64,000 nt of DNA from Sphingobacterium detergens (GTDB taxonomy: Bacteria > Bacteroidota > Bacteroidia > Sphingobacteriales > Sphingobacteriaceae). The DNA lies in assembly GCF_003610355.1 (NCBI RefSeq), contig NZ_RAPY01000008.1, positions 265,801 to 329,800 on the forward strand, in the 5' to 3' direction. Made by a program: the position numbers and the translations under genes. The notes below the pieces were generated by a model. That model did not search any database. It was not told the DNA's origin and worked only from the letters and a program-made list of their open reading frames with translations. Of this stretch, positions 17,201-26,008 are shown one piece after another; position 1 is the first letter of the stretch; each line of letters starts with the position of its first letter.

Positions 17201-19517
17201 GGGGCAAGAATTGAGTATATCGTCACAGGACAGTGTATTGAATTCACCGGTAAATATTTCCTTTAAGAACTTCCGTATTGAGACCCTAAGTAAAATGCTG
17301 GAGAGCGATATTATGGATCTAGGTGGTGGCATCAATGGCCAGGCAACAATATCACGTTTGGAAAGCAACCCTGTATTTGTTTCGGATTTGCTCATCGACA
17401 AATTCTATGTCGGAAAAGATACCGTTGGAAATGTGAATATCAAAGTCAACAACGAAAAAGAAAATACCTATAGTGCAAATGTCAGTATCAGTGAAAACGG
17501 CAATAATGTTATATTAAACGGTGATTTTATTAGCCCACCGAAAGGCGAATCGAGCCTGGATTTCACGCTGGATATTCAGCCATTGACTATGCAGACTGTG
17601 CAAGCATTTAGCCTGGGCTATTTGAAAGATTCAAAAGGAAACCTTGAAGGTAAGCTGAAAATTACAGGATCACCTTCAAAACCGCTGATAGATGGTGATG
17701 TCAAGTTTAAAGATGCACAGTTCAATATCGCGATGTTGAACGCCCTTTTCAAAGCAAAGGATGAAACTGTTCATTTTGATAATAGCGGAATCAATTTCAC
17801 GAAGTTCGCGTTAGAGGATAAAAAAGGAAATATTGCCAAAGTTACCGGTTCGATCGATACAAAAACCTATACTGATTTTGATTTTAATCTGAACGTGAAT
17901 ACGGATAATTTTGAGGTACTAAACTCCACCCAGACGGACAACGACATGTTCTATGGAAAGATGTACCTGACATCCAACCTACGGATCAGAGGAAATCTGG
18001 ACAAACCTGTTGTCGATGGAACAATCAAGGTCCTTGGTGATACCGATTTCACCTTTGTTATGCCAAATGAGAACCCAGGTATGGCAGACCGTAAAGGGGT
18101 AGTCGAATTTGTTGATAAGAGTGATACTACACGCGCGAATATATTTGCGAAGTTGGATTCGATGACTGTCACCAAATTGACCGGAATGGATGTGGATCTG
18201 AACCTACAGACGGATAAAGAGGCTAAATTTAAGATTCTCCTGGATGCAGGTTCTCAGGACGCTTTAAATATCCAGGGTCAGGCGGAATTAAATGCCGGTA
18301 TAGACGCCAGCAGTAAAATTACCTTGTCGGGAACATTTACCGTAGACAAAGGAAGCTATTCGTTTAGTTTTGGCCCCGTAAAAAAAGATTTCACCTTCCA
18401 AAAAGGAAGTACCATCACCTGGAATGGGGATCCATTGGATGCGCGACTTAATATTACGGCAGCATATATGACCAAAGCGCCTACCTTAGAACTGGTGGCG
18501 ACGCAACTGGGATCAGAAAATGCCAATCTGTACAAACAACGTGTTCCGTTCAATGTTTTACTAAAAATTACAGACAAGCTCTTCCAGCCACAGTTGGGTT
18601 TTGATATTGATCTGGACGAGAATAACTCCATCGTATCCCAGGATGTCGTCAGTAAGGTAAACAATGCCTTGACTACCCTCCGTGAAAATCCGTCTGAACT
18701 CAACAAGCAGGTATTCTCCCTCATCGTATTGGGACGATTTATGTCGACCAATCCGTTTGAAAGTTTATCCGGTGGCGGTGGTACAGAAGCTATCGTTCGG
18801 AATAGTATCAGTTCGTTCCTGAGCGGACAGTTAAACCGTTTGGCTTCAGAGTTGATCACCGGTGTAGAACTGGATTTCAACTTAACCTCCGAGCAGGACT
18901 ATGCAACTGGAGCTGGACAAACCCGGACCGACTTAAATATCGGTGTATCAAAAATGCTCCTGAATGACCGCCTGAAAATTACTGTAGGTTCCAATTTTGA
19001 AGTCGAAGGCAATACGAGACCCGGTGAAACCGCCAATAATATTGCGGGCGATATCCAACTGGATTATCAACTGTCTCAAGACGGTCGCTATTTTGCACGT
19101 GTTTATCGCAAAAACCAATATCAAGTGACGCTTCAGGGGCAATATGTTGAAACAGGTATCGGGTTTATTATCAATATGGACTATAATAAGTTTAAAGAGA
19201 TCTGGATGAGTTCCAAAAAACTTAAGGAATACTATGATACCGACAGCAAAGGGTTTAGAAAACGCTTTAATGTGGAACGGATGGAAACGGATTCCGTCTA
19301 TCGGGACAGCGTACGTACGGTTATCAGAGACAGTTTGATGCTCCACAGCCCGGAGTATAGAAAACGTATTGAAGAGCGTGAAAAAGAAAAACGTAAACAA
19401 CAATTGGACTCAAGTAAAAATGCACCAAAAAATCCAAGTCCAAAAACAAATTTAGATACGATCAGAACGACAGCAATTAAAAATGAAGATGAGGAAAGGA
19501 GTTATCATGCGAGCTAA
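14232..19517 (+). CDS. tamB: Translocation/assembly module protein TamB (DUF490)
   Basis: 1761-residue AsmA/TamB-type protein. TamB proteins span the periplasm from an inner-membrane N-terminal helix as a long beta groove and are linked to lipid transport or outer-membrane protein assembly together with a BamA-family partner. The N-terminal membrane helix is at about residues 9-31 (TILWIIGVIIALVILVVFLI). Long beta-repeat regions follow, and the conserved C-terminal TamB domain lies around 1330-1690 (near FTVDKGSYSFSFG and DARLNITAAYMT). The start must be TTG at 14232: the frame is closed by TAG at 14208-14210 with no ATG between. The next gene overlaps by 11 nt and encodes a BamA/TamA-like protein, supporting a functional pair. 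Confidence 0.93.
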   Translation: MNRFTRIAFKTILWIIGVIIALVILVVFLIRIPSVQNYIAGKVTHYVEGKIGTPVKIGYINIDFPKKLVLQDIYLEDQSKDTLVAGKSIAVDINMLKLLKNTVEIQSIEAEGITAKIRRTLPDSSFNFDYIVKAFASEKESKPTADTTSALLFNLDKIKLDKFHIVYADDVIGTSADVYLGTLNTNIKKFDLTKNMAFNLPKVKIDGLSATVKQWKPVVDGTAPSVKDFGITDKTAQTTTLLPDVGIQIADLANILVRYEDQSSSLKTKFNIKNLRADINKIDLNKELVDIQTIHLDGSDNEVLFGKVAKKTQPTGNATADTTKIKWVVSAKDININNTSLAYRDDNQARMKGFDYFNIKIPGIKTNLTDLYYSADSISGSLNELTASDHSGLVIKQLKGDFKYTNTGAEIKNLYAETPRTLIRDYLKVSYPSLDIITKKPELIYVNATVKKSHVDMRDIYFFAPFLDTMQVMKPLMDKKFNIDGRVVGKLNDLNIPSIDFQTLSNTRVIASLRLKGLPDVDKMSMDLNLKKLTTGRSDIEKLVAKTMLPTGLQLPNTIGLTGTFKGGMTAFDTNLSLVTEKGTAKVDGKVSMAGRDTTYDAFVSIRDFDIGQIMKMDSTLGILSFEGKIKGHGTDPKKLVANFDGKVNRMDAMGYRYQNIDMNLTADKGDIKASVVSPDPNIKLKLDATANMKSKYPQVDFELMVDTINLKNLKLMEDDFKYHGKMVGHFTSADPNFLNGEAHITNSSIAYNDAYYSLDSISLIAKSDTSRNLLLLKSAFFNAHLVGKYKILELQNAIQDILQVYYQPGQPVKVPKYEPQNIEFSAQLTRTKFVQDFVPELTEMKDVTLDGMFNSETKTILAKLDAPKIVYSGTEINNVTLDINTLDSTLYYSALINKIKVNNIELVNTVFSGSVIQNNLDFGLWIKDRKEKEQYHLGGDMAVDNGAFVFSLHQDGLMLNYDKWNVNPANVLKFGSTGIQAKDFVLSSKGQELSISSQDSVLNSPVNISFKNFRIETLSKMLESDIMDLGGGINGQATISRLESNPVFVSDLLIDKFYVGKDTVGNVNIKVNNEKENTYSANVSISENGNNVILNGDFISPPKGESSLDFTLDIQPLTMQTVQAFSLGYLKDSKGNLEGKLKITGSPSKPLIDGDVKFKDAQFNIAMLNALFKAKDETVHFDNSGINFTKFALEDKKGNIAKVTGSIDTKTYTDFDFNLNVNTDNFEVLNSTQTDNDMFYGKMYLTSNLRIRGNLDKPVVDGTIKVLGDTDFTFVMPNENPGMADRKGVVEFVDKSDTTRANIFAKLDSMTVTKLTGMDVDLNLQTDKEAKFKILLDAGSQDALNIQGQAELNAGIDASSKITLSGTFTVDKGSYSFSFGPVKKDFTFQKGSTITWNGDPLDARLNITAAYMTKAPTLELVATQLGSENANLYKQRVPFNVLLKITDKLFQPQLGFDIDLDENNSIVSQDVVSKVNNALTTLRENPSELNKQVFSLIVLGRFMSTNPFESLSGGGGTEAIVRNSISSFLSGQLNRLASELITGVELDFNLTSEQDYATGAGQTRTDLNIGVSKMLLNDRLKITVGSNFEVEGNTRPGETANNIAGDIQLDYQLSQDGRYFARVYRKNQYQVTLQGQYVETGIGFIINMDYNKFKEIWMSSKKLKEYYDTDSKGFRKRFNVERMETDSVYRDSVRTVIRDSLMLHSPEYRKRIEEREKEKRKQQLDSSKNAPKNPSPKTNLDTIRTTAIKNEDEERSYHAS

Positions 19518-21813
19518 ACTGAAATTTGCTATCGGAATATTGACACTGGGCACAATAATAGCCTCCTGTTCTTCCACCAAGAATTTGAAAGAAGGGGAAA
19601 GCCTGTATGTCAAAGGCAATGTGATTATAGATTCGGATACCATTTCAAAGGAGAATAAGGAAAAGCTTGCAACCTATCTTCAGTCGGCATTGATGCCCAA
19701 ACCCAATAAACGTCTGGCAGGTGTTCCGTTTAAGCTTTATTTTAATAATATGGCCGGTGATTCCGCCAATAAAAACATGATCAAGAGATTCTTCAAGAAA
19801 ATTGGTGAAGAACCCGTTTTGTTGAGTGATGTCAACCGTGAATACAATGAGAACTTGTTGCGGAACCGTATGGAGAACATTGGTTTTTTCAATGCTGAGG
19901 TAAAATCCGACACACTGGTAGAGGAAAAAAAAGCCACCGTAAATTATACTGCCAAACCAAATATCATCTACAAAATCCAGTCGGTCAAATTTAATGTAGA
20001 TAGCAACAGCCAATTGGGTCGGGATATCCGTTCATCTTCGGACAAGAGTCTTTTGCAGGTGGGTAAACATTACAGTCTTGATGTTGTGCTGAATGAGCGT
20101 GACCGCATTGACAATGATCTTAAAAACAAAGGTTATTACTATTTTAGTCCAGATTATATTTTGGTTGAAGTCGACAGTTCGCATCGGAACAACAGGGTTG
20201 ACATGTATGTAACCGTGAAAAAGGAGACACCGCCGCAAGCGAAGGTTCCATCCAAAATCAATAAGATCTATATTTTCCCGAATTACACGGAGACCAGCTC
20301 AGGCTACCAACGGTCGACCCGAAATGCAGAATTATTTGACAGCAGCTACTATTTTATTGACCGGAGAAATACCTTTCGCAAGCCTGTTATCGCAAAACAT
20401 ATCTTCTTCCATCCCGGAGATACGTACAACCGTACAGCGCACAACCAGACGATCAGCCATTTGGTCAATCTGAACAGCTGGAAATTTGTTAAGAACAACT
20501 TTGTGGATAGTAAGGAGATACCCAATGCACTCGATGTCTATTACTATCTCACACCCCTGCCAAAAAAATCCTTGCGGGTAGAACTGCTGGGAAAAATGGC
20601 ATCGGTCTATAATGGTACGGAAGTCAATGTCAACTGGACCCTGCGCAATGCATTTAAGGGTGCCGAGCAATTGAGCTTTAATGTCTTTGGAGGATATGAA
20701 ACTCAAACGGGAGGAAATGCCGATCTGAATTCCAGCTATTACCGTTACGGAATGGAAGCGACCCTGACATTTCCTCGGATCCTATCTCCTTTTGGCAGTA
20801 TTAACCCCTCACGTCGATTTATCCCCAAAACCTATGTCAAGGGACGTTATGAATTCTTAAATCGTCGTAAGGCCTATACACTCAATTCAATCGCCCTAGA
20901 TTATGGTTATATCTGGCAAGAATCGGAGGAAAAGCAGCATGACCTTGCCTTGCTGGAAATTACCTATGTACAGCCTAAAGGTATTTCGGAGAATTATCAA
21001 AGGCAGATGGATACCATTCCCGCTTTGCGACATGCCATTGACCCACAGTTTACGATCGGACCAAACTACAACTTCACGTTCCAGAATACGATGAAGCAGC
21101 ACTTGAAGAATACGTTCTATTTCAAAGGAAATTTGGATCTTTCGGGTAATATTCTGGGCTTAATTAAAGGAGCAGATTTCAATAAGGGCAAGACATTCAA
21201 ACTGTTCGATGCCTACTTCTCCCAGTATATTAAATTAAGCGGCGACGGAAGGCATTATATGAAACTGTCTGAGAATTCCCAATTGGCTTCCCGAGTGAGT
21301 CTCGGCTTGAGTTATTCTTATGGAAACTCGCGGTCCCTCCCCTATTTGAAACAATACTATGTCGGTGGGCCAAACAGTATCCGTGCCTTTGGTGCCCGTG
21401 CGATAGGTCCGGGAACCGTTGCTCCAGAGAAATTGAGCAATGGGTTATTTTATGCTGATCAGACCGGAGATATCAAATTGGAAATGAATACTGAATATCG
21501 TTCTAAACTGGCTGGTTTTGTCCATTGGGCAGCGTTTATTGATGCAGGTAACGTCTGGTTACAACGAGAAGATGTGAACAAACCCGGCGCTAAGTTCAGC
21601 AAAAACTTTTTGAATGAACTTGCTGTAGGTGGTGGTGCCGGCTTGCGTTTCGACTTTACCTTCCTAATTATCCGGACCGATTTTTCCATTCCATTCCGTA
21701 TCCCCTACTTACCTAAAGGGGAACGTTGGGTATTTAAGGATATAGATTTTGGCAGTTCGCAATGGCGCAAAGATAACCTGATGTTCAATCTGGCCATTGG
21801 CTATCCGTTCTAA
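19507..21813 (+). CDS. BamA/TamA-family outer-membrane lipoprotein (TamA-like partner of TamB)
   Basis: 768 residues from ATG 19507, which overlaps the tamB stop by 11 nt and is preceded by a purine-rich aggaaaggag, an unusually good Shine-Dalgarno for this genome. An in-frame ATG at 19483 would put eight residues before the signal. The N-terminus is a lipoprotein signal (TIIASC, lipid-anchored Cys about residue 21). POTRA-like repeats follow, then a C-terminal Omp85 barrel (from about 370; YVGGPNSIRAFGARAIGPG contains the lid-lock-type RAFG motif) ending in an aromatic-terminated strand. Bacteroidota carry such lipidated TamA-like proteins next to TamB. It is not BamA itself, judging by the lipobox and the neighbour. 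Confidence 0.9.
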   Translation: MRAKLKFAIGILTLGTIIASCSSTKNLKEGESLYVKGNVIIDSDTISKENKEKLATYLQSALMPKPNKRLAGVPFKLYFNNMAGDSANKNMIKRFFKKIGEEPVLLSDVNREYNENLLRNRMENIGFFNAEVKSDTLVEEKKATVNYTAKPNIIYKIQSVKFNVDSNSQLGRDIRSSSDKSLLQVGKHYSLDVVLNERDRIDNDLKNKGYYYFSPDYILVEVDSSHRNNRVDMYVTVKKETPPQAKVPSKINKIYIFPNYTETSSGYQRSTRNAELFDSSYYFIDRRNTFRKPVIAKHIFFHPGDTYNRTAHNQTISHLVNLNSWKFVKNNFVDSKEIPNALDVYYYLTPLPKKSLRVELLGKMASVYNGTEVNVNWTLRNAFKGAEQLSFNVFGGYETQTGGNADLNSSYYRYGMEATLTFPRILSPFGSINPSRRFIPKTYVKGRYEFLNRRKAYTLNSIALDYGYIWQESEEKQHDLALLEITYVQPKGISENYQRQMDTIPALRHAIDPQFTIGPNYNFTFQNTMKQHLKNTFYFKGNLDLSGNILGLIKGADFNKGKTFKLFDAYFSQYIKLSGDGRHYMKLSENSQLASRVSLGLSYSYGNSRSLPYLKQYYVGGPNSIRAFGARAIGPGTVAPEKLSNGLFYADQTGDIKLEMNTEYRSKLAGFVHWAAFIDAGNVWLQREDVNKPGAKFSKNFLNELAVGGGAGLRFDFTFLIIRTDFSIPFRIPYLPKGERWVFKDIDFGSSQWRKDNLMFNLAIGYPF

Positions 21814-21880
21814 AACTGAGTCATACGATTGGGATGAAATTTGAAATCAGTAAATGCTCATTCGAAAATTCACCTCAAAC

Positions 21881-21916
21881 AAAAAAAAGACTGTCTTTTA
21901 GGACAGTCTTTTTTTT
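21881..21916 (+). terminator. Terminator after the tamB operon
   Basis: Perfect 15-bp stem (21881-21895 and 21902-21916; core gactgtc/gacagtc) with a 6-nt loop, A-tract before and T-tract after. The remaining ~295 nt up to mdh hold no gene I can support. Confidence 0.9.
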
Positions 21917-22211
21917 GCCTTTTGGTTCTATAAGCATCCACATCCATTAGTAAGCAATAAGAAATTATACCATGATAGTGCCACAAGGGTATCACGATTA
22001 GCATAATCCGGATGAGCGTTTCTATTATCTTTTTAAAAACAAGTTATTCCGGTGAAATTGATTGATTTACTGACAATAATTCGTTAAATTCAAGCATTAT
22101 TTACTAATCCACATAAATGCTCATGAAATATCCATGTCAAAAAACAGCACAAGCATTCGTGAAAATGGACTGGATATTCCATATGGCCATTAAAAAACAA
22201 ATAATTTACAT

Positions 22212-23150
22212 ATGAAAGTAACTATTGTTGGTGCTGGAGCTGTAGGAGCAACTACAGCGGACAATTTAATCCGTCGAAATGTCGCCGAGGAGATTGTGTT
22301 ATTGGATATCAAGGAAGGATTTGCAGAAGGAAAAGCGCAAGATATGGCCCAAACGGCGGCCCTACTGGGTTTTGAATCCAAAATCAAAGGAGTAACCAAT
22401 GACTATCTGTCTACTGCGGGTTCTACTGTTGCTGTCATCACCTCAGGTATTCCCCGTAAACCGGGAATGACCCGTGAGGAATTGATCGGGACAAATGCAA
22501 ATATTGTCAAATCAGTTGTAGAGAATTTGGTAAAACACTCTCCGGATATCATTATTGTCATTGTCTCCAACCCAATGGATACGATGACCTACCTCGCGCT
22601 CAAATCAAGTGGTTTGCCTAAAAATAGGATTATCGGAATGGGGGGTACTTTGGATTCAGCTCGCTTCAAATATCAATTGAGTGAAAAATTAAATGCATCG
22701 GCCGCAGACCTCAATGCCATTGTCATTGGTGGCCACGGTGATACGACCATGATTCCTTTGATAAAGCACTCCACGTGGAACAGCATTCCGGTCAGTAACT
22801 TTCTTACTGCTGAAGAACAGGCGGAGATTGTCCATAAGACCATGGTGGGTGGAGCAACATTAACGAGCCTGATCGGTACGTCGGCCTGGTATGCTCCAGG
22901 TGCTGCTACTGCCGCAGTGGTCGAAAGTATTGTACGTGACCAAGGTAAATTATTTACTGCTTCTGTTTACCTCGAAGGTGAATTTGGTCAGGAGGATATT
23001 AACCTCGGTGTTCCGGTTGTTATTAACAAAAAAGGCTGGGATCGCATTATTCCATTACAACTGGATGAGGAAGATAAGGAAAAATTCAGCAAAAGTGCTG
23101 ACGCCGTACGCACGATGAATAATGTATTGAAAGAGATAAAGGTATTGTAA
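22212..23150 (+). CDS. mdh: Malate dehydrogenase (LDH-like type)
   Basis: Interconverts malate and oxaloacetate with NAD(H) in the TCA cycle. The 312-residue protein has the Rossmann motif GAGAVG at residues 7-12, the NAD-ribose-binding aspartate in VLLDI, the substrate-specificity loop PRKPGMTR with Arg82 and Arg88 (arginine at the discriminating position favours malate over lactate), VSNPMD, MGGTLDSARF, and catalytic His175 in GGHGDT. Length and motifs match LDH-like MDH common in Bacteroidota. It is monocistronic, with its own terminator at 23169-23203. Confidence 0.96.
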   Translation: MKVTIVGAGAVGATTADNLIRRNVAEEIVLLDIKEGFAEGKAQDMAQTAALLGFESKIKGVTNDYLSTAGSTVAVITSGIPRKPGMTREELIGTNANIVKSVVENLVKHSPDIIIVIVSNPMDTMTYLALKSSGLPKNRIIGMGGTLDSARFKYQLSEKLNASAADLNAIVIGGHGDTTMIPLIKHSTWNSIPVSNFLTAEEQAEIVHKTMVGGATLTSLIGTSAWYAPGAATAAVVESIVRDQGKLFTASVYLEGEFGQEDINLGVPVVINKKGWDRIIPLQLDEEDKEKFSKSADAVRTMNNVLKEIKVL

Positions 23151-23168
23151 TCAACATAAACGAGTGAG

Positions 23169-23203
23169 AAAAAAGGCTGTTATTCTAAATAACGGCCTTT
23201 TTT
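23169..23203 (+). terminator. Terminator after mdh
   Basis: 15-bp stem with one G-U pair (aaaaaaggctgttat/ataacggcctttttt), 5-nt loop and terminal T run, 18 nt after the mdh stop. Confidence 0.88.
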
Positions 23204-23279
23204 CATGTTGCAAAAAAGATTTTACTTTCACAGGAAAATAAGGCGGCGCCAAACTTTTTTTTTAATTAAATTTTTGGCT

Positions 23280-23735
23280 ATGTTTGGGAATATGACAACA
23301 GTACCTTTTCAAATCTTAGATCTTCAGGGGCAAGGAACACATATTCTCGTTGATGTAACACTTTATGAGCGCAGTTTTAAAATGGTCATCGATACGGGAG
23401 CATCTAAAACCGTATTTGATAAAACCCAAATGGGACATCTTTTAGAGGATCAATTGCTGTTGGAACCATCGGAAACCTTATCAACAGGTTTGGGCACCAA
23501 CTCGATGGAAAGCTTTAACATGGAAATTCCCAGTTTAGCAATCGGTACCTGGCACATCAACAAATTGAAGACCGCCGTACTGGATCTAAGTTCGATCAAT
23601 TATGCCTATCAGCAAATGGATCTGGAGCCTGTGATCGGGGTATTAGGCGGTGATATTTTCGCCGATTATGGTGCCGTTATTGATTATGCGAAAAAGACAT
23701 TACGCTTGCGGGACCGAAAAATTAAGAGTAAGTAA
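23280..23735 (+). CDS. Retropepsin-like aspartyl protease family protein
   Basis: About 150 residues. The catalytic signature VIDTGASKTVFD is the DTGAS motif of single-domain (dimer-forming) retropepsin-like proteases. The matching ILG-type element near the end (VIGVLGGDIFADYGAVIDY) resembles the conserved segment after the flap. Starts at 23280 (ATG) or 23292 (ATG, MTTVPF) are both plausible; a longer frame from 23205 runs through the mdh terminator tail and is rejected. A TATGTTTG -7-like element at 23279-23286 would favour 23292 and an almost leaderless message. No signal peptide is visible, so it is probably cytoplasmic; the substrate is unknown. Confidence 0.8.
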   Translation: MFGNMTTVPFQILDLQGQGTHILVDVTLYERSFKMVIDTGASKTVFDKTQMGHLLEDQLLLEPSETLSTGLGTNSMESFNMEIPSLAIGTWHINKLKTAVLDLSSINYAYQQMDLEPVIGVLGGDIFADYGAVIDYAKKTLRLRDRKIKSK

Positions 23736-23788
23736 GCCAGTAAGATATCCCGTACTAGACTGGTAAGCCTCCGGCTTGCTATACCAGA

Positions 23789-23820
23789 ATCTCAATACGC
23801 AATACCAACTACTCAATACT
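23789..23820. repeat. Dispersed intergenic repeat, copy 2
   Basis: Inverted relative to the copy at 10103-10134 and 28 of 32 bases identical. Its end overlaps the stop codon region of the MFS gene. A hairpin-like ctggta...taccag element lies just before it (23760-23787). Confidence 0.6.
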
Positions 23821-25039
23821 ACAGTTTAAAAAGCCGCTTATGGATATGCATCCGCAGGTAAGTATAATAGAGTAGCGCAATAACGATCCCCAGTCCACCC
23901 ATCAGGTATAAGGTTGTTCGGAGACCACAATAACTCGCCAGGGAACCGATCATAAGTGTACCTATTGGAAAGATACCCTGAAAGGCCATGACATAATAAG
24001 AAATAGCCCGCGCCCGGTAGATCGGTATGGCATGCGTCTGAATATAGGTATTGATACTGGAATTTTGCATCATCATGGCAAAGGAAACCAGCATCACATA
24101 GACTAAAGCCATCTGTAACATAGTGGAATGCGCTAGGAACAGTAATGCTAGCCCCATCAGTGCAGCCGCTCCCATCACCTGATAGCGGAGATTCGTTCCC
24201 GATTTTAGCCTAGCCATATTAAATGCACCGATCATGGCCCCCAATCCGGCAGCACTTTCAAACCAGGAGAATATACGCTCGTCTCCATGAAACATCTCTT
24301 TCGCTATCGCGGGCAAGAGTGAGGTATAAGGAATGACGATCAAACTGGAAAAAGTCATGATAATAATCAAGGAAGAGATATGTGGTGAACGTTTGAGGTA
24401 GCGAAATCCTTCGACCAATCCCTCCCAGTTGCTACCTTTACTTAGTTGCACCTTTGTTTCATCCACCTTCATCATCAACAATGTAATGATAACGGGTACA
24501 AAACTGATAAAATTCAATGCAAAACAGACCAATTCACCATAGGTACTGAGTAAGATTCCACCGATGGCGGGTCCCAGCATCCGGGCAGCATTAAAGATGG
24601 TTGAATTGAGTGCTATGGCGTTGGGCAGATCCTTACGGTCGCCGACCAGATACATCATCAAGGATTGTCTACCGAGCACATCGAAGGAGTTGATGACCCC
24701 TTGTATCAGCCCAAGAACCGAGAGCCACAACACAGTCTCCAATTTGAGGTAAACCAGCAATGTCAGCATACCTGCCTGTATCATCAGGCCGATCTGCGTC
24801 AATAACACCAGTTTATATTTCTTATGTTTATCAACAAAACTTCCGATAAAAGGGGACAAGACCAAGGAAGGTAATAAGGAGATAAACTGAACGAAACCCA
24901 ACCAGAAGACCGAACCGGTCAGTTCATAGACCAGCCAGCTGATTGCTATTCGCTGCATCCAAGTCCCCATGAGGGAAATTGCTTGTCCTATTACATGTAA
25001 ACGGAAGTTTCTATAATGGAGCGATCTAAAAATCTGCAT
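23819..25039 (-). CDS. MFS transporter (EntS/MFS_3-type exporter)
   Basis: 406 residues with about 12 hydrophobic segments. N-terminal features typical of the MFS_3/EntS-like branch are visible: RNFRLHVIGQAISLMGTWMQRIAISWLVYELTGS and, in the loop between helices 2 and 3, FIGSFVDKHKKYKLVL. The conserved SxFNAARMLGPAIGG stretch lies in helix 5. Such proteins export siderophores, drugs or metabolites; the substrate cannot be inferred. It is a single gene on the minus strand, divergent from the aldolase gene downstream in the window. Confidence 0.88.
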   Translation of the reverse strand: MQIFRSLHYRNFRLHVIGQAISLMGTWMQRIAISWLVYELTGSVFWLGFVQFISLLPSLVLSPFIGSFVDKHKKYKLVLLTQIGLMIQAGMLTLLVYLKLETVLWLSVLGLIQGVINSFDVLGRQSLMMYLVGDRKDLPNAIALNSTIFNAARMLGPAIGGILLSTYGELVCFALNFISFVPVIITLLMMKVDETKVQLSKGSNWEGLVEGFRYLKRSPHISSLIIIMTFSSLIVIPYTSLLPAIAKEMFHGDERIFSWFESAAGLGAMIGAFNMARLKSGTNLRYQVMGAAALMGLALLFLAHSTMLQMALVYVMLVSFAMMMQNSSINTYIQTHAIPIYRARAISYYVMAFQGIFPIGTLMIGSLASYCGLRTTLYLMGGLGIVIALLYYTYLRMHIHKRLFKL

Positions 25040-25152
25040 ATATAAAGATAATACTATAAAAGTATAACAAAAAAGAACGGGAAGAGATTCTATTTTGCAA
25101 AAATAATGATGTAATTCATCGAAATAGATGTGTAATACTGGAATATAATCAA

Positions 25153-25160
25153 TAACTTTG
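25153..25160 (+). promoter_or_regulatory. -7 element upstream of the transaldolase gene
   Basis: TAACTTTG followed by C matches TAnnTTTG exactly and lies 57 nt before the start codon. A convincing -33 TTG is absent. Confidence 0.6.
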
Positions 25161-25217
25161 CACCTATTATTTTGAACATTAGAATAATCAAATAATTATC
25201 ATTCAATAACATACACA

Positions 25218-25877
25218 ATGAAATTTTTTATTGACACAGCGAACCTAGAGCAAATCAAGGAAGCCCAAGACTTAGGCGTATTAGACGGTGTAACGACCAA
25301 TCCAAGTTTAATGGCTAAAGAAGGTATCAGCGGTGATGAGAACGTAATCAACCACTACAAAGCAATCTGTGCAATTGTTGACGGCGACGTGAGTGCTGAG
25401 GTTATTTCTACTACTTACGAAGAAATGATCAAAGAAGGCGAAGCATTAGCAGCTCTTGACAGCAAGATCGTTGTAAAAGTTCCTATGATCAAAGATGGCG
25501 TGAAAGCAATCAAATATTTCAGCAAAAAGGGTATTAAAACAAACTGTACATTGGTATTCACTGCTGGTCAAGCTTTATTGGCTGCAAAAGCAGGCGCTAC
25601 ATATGTATCTCCTTTTATTGGTCGTTTGGATGATATCTCTACAGACGGATTGGCATTGATCGAAGATATCCGTTTGATCTACGATAACTACCAATACCCA
25701 ACACAGATTTTAGCAGCTTCTGTACGCCATAGCGCACACATCTTAGGTTGTGCTAAAATCGGTGCAGATGTAATGACAGGCCCATTATCAGCAATGTTAG
25801 CATTGTTAAAACACCCATTGACAGATAGCGGTTTAGCAACATTCTTGGCTGACCACGCGAAAGCTGCGGGTAAATAA
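25218..25877 (+). CDS. Transaldolase / fructose-6-phosphate aldolase family protein
   Basis: 219-residue short-type transaldolase (TalC/FSA subfamily, decameric TIM barrel). It catalyses either dihydroxyacetone transfer in the pentose phosphate pathway or fructose-6-phosphate cleavage. The N-terminal signature FIDTANLEQIKEA and GVTTNPSLMAKEG are diagnostic, the Schiff-base lysine is in VVKVPM, and TLVFTAGQALLAAKAGA and SPFIGRLDD follow. The codon pattern suggests high expression. Sequence alone does not separate transaldolase from FSA activity, so no symbol is given. Confidence 0.93.
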   Translation: MKFFIDTANLEQIKEAQDLGVLDGVTTNPSLMAKEGISGDENVINHYKAICAIVDGDVSAEVISTTYEEMIKEGEALAALDSKIVVKVPMIKDGVKAIKYFSKKGIKTNCTLVFTAGQALLAAKAGATYVSPFIGRLDDISTDGLALIEDIRLIYDNYQYPTQILAASVRHSAHILGCAKIGADVMTGPLSAMLALLKHPLTDSGLATFLADHAKAAGK

Positions 25878-25883
25878 AATAGA

Positions 25884-25948
25884 CTATACTTCGGTATAGG
25901 TTTTGAACCGATAAGGGGAAGATGACAATAATCTTAACCTTATCGGTT
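25884..25948 (+). terminator. Terminator region after the transaldolase gene
   Basis: Two hairpins lie in tandem. The first is a 6-bp stem closed by a TTCG tetraloop (25884-25899) followed by gtttt. The second has an 11-bp stem aaccgataagg/ccttatcggtt (25906-25916 and 25938-25948) with a 21-nt loop and T-rich tail. Confidence 0.7.
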
Positions 25949-25969
25949 TTCTTATGTGGATAAATTCCG

Positions 25970-25977
25970 TATTTTTG
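25970..25977 (+). promoter_or_regulatory. -7 element upstream of the Fur-family gene
   Basis: TATTTTTG matches TAnnTTTG, 31 nt before the ATG at 26009. It lies just after the preceding terminator, as expected for a separate transcription unit. Confidence 0.5.
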
Positions 25978-26008
25978 TAATTGATCTAAGGTTATAACGA
26001 ATAAGTCC

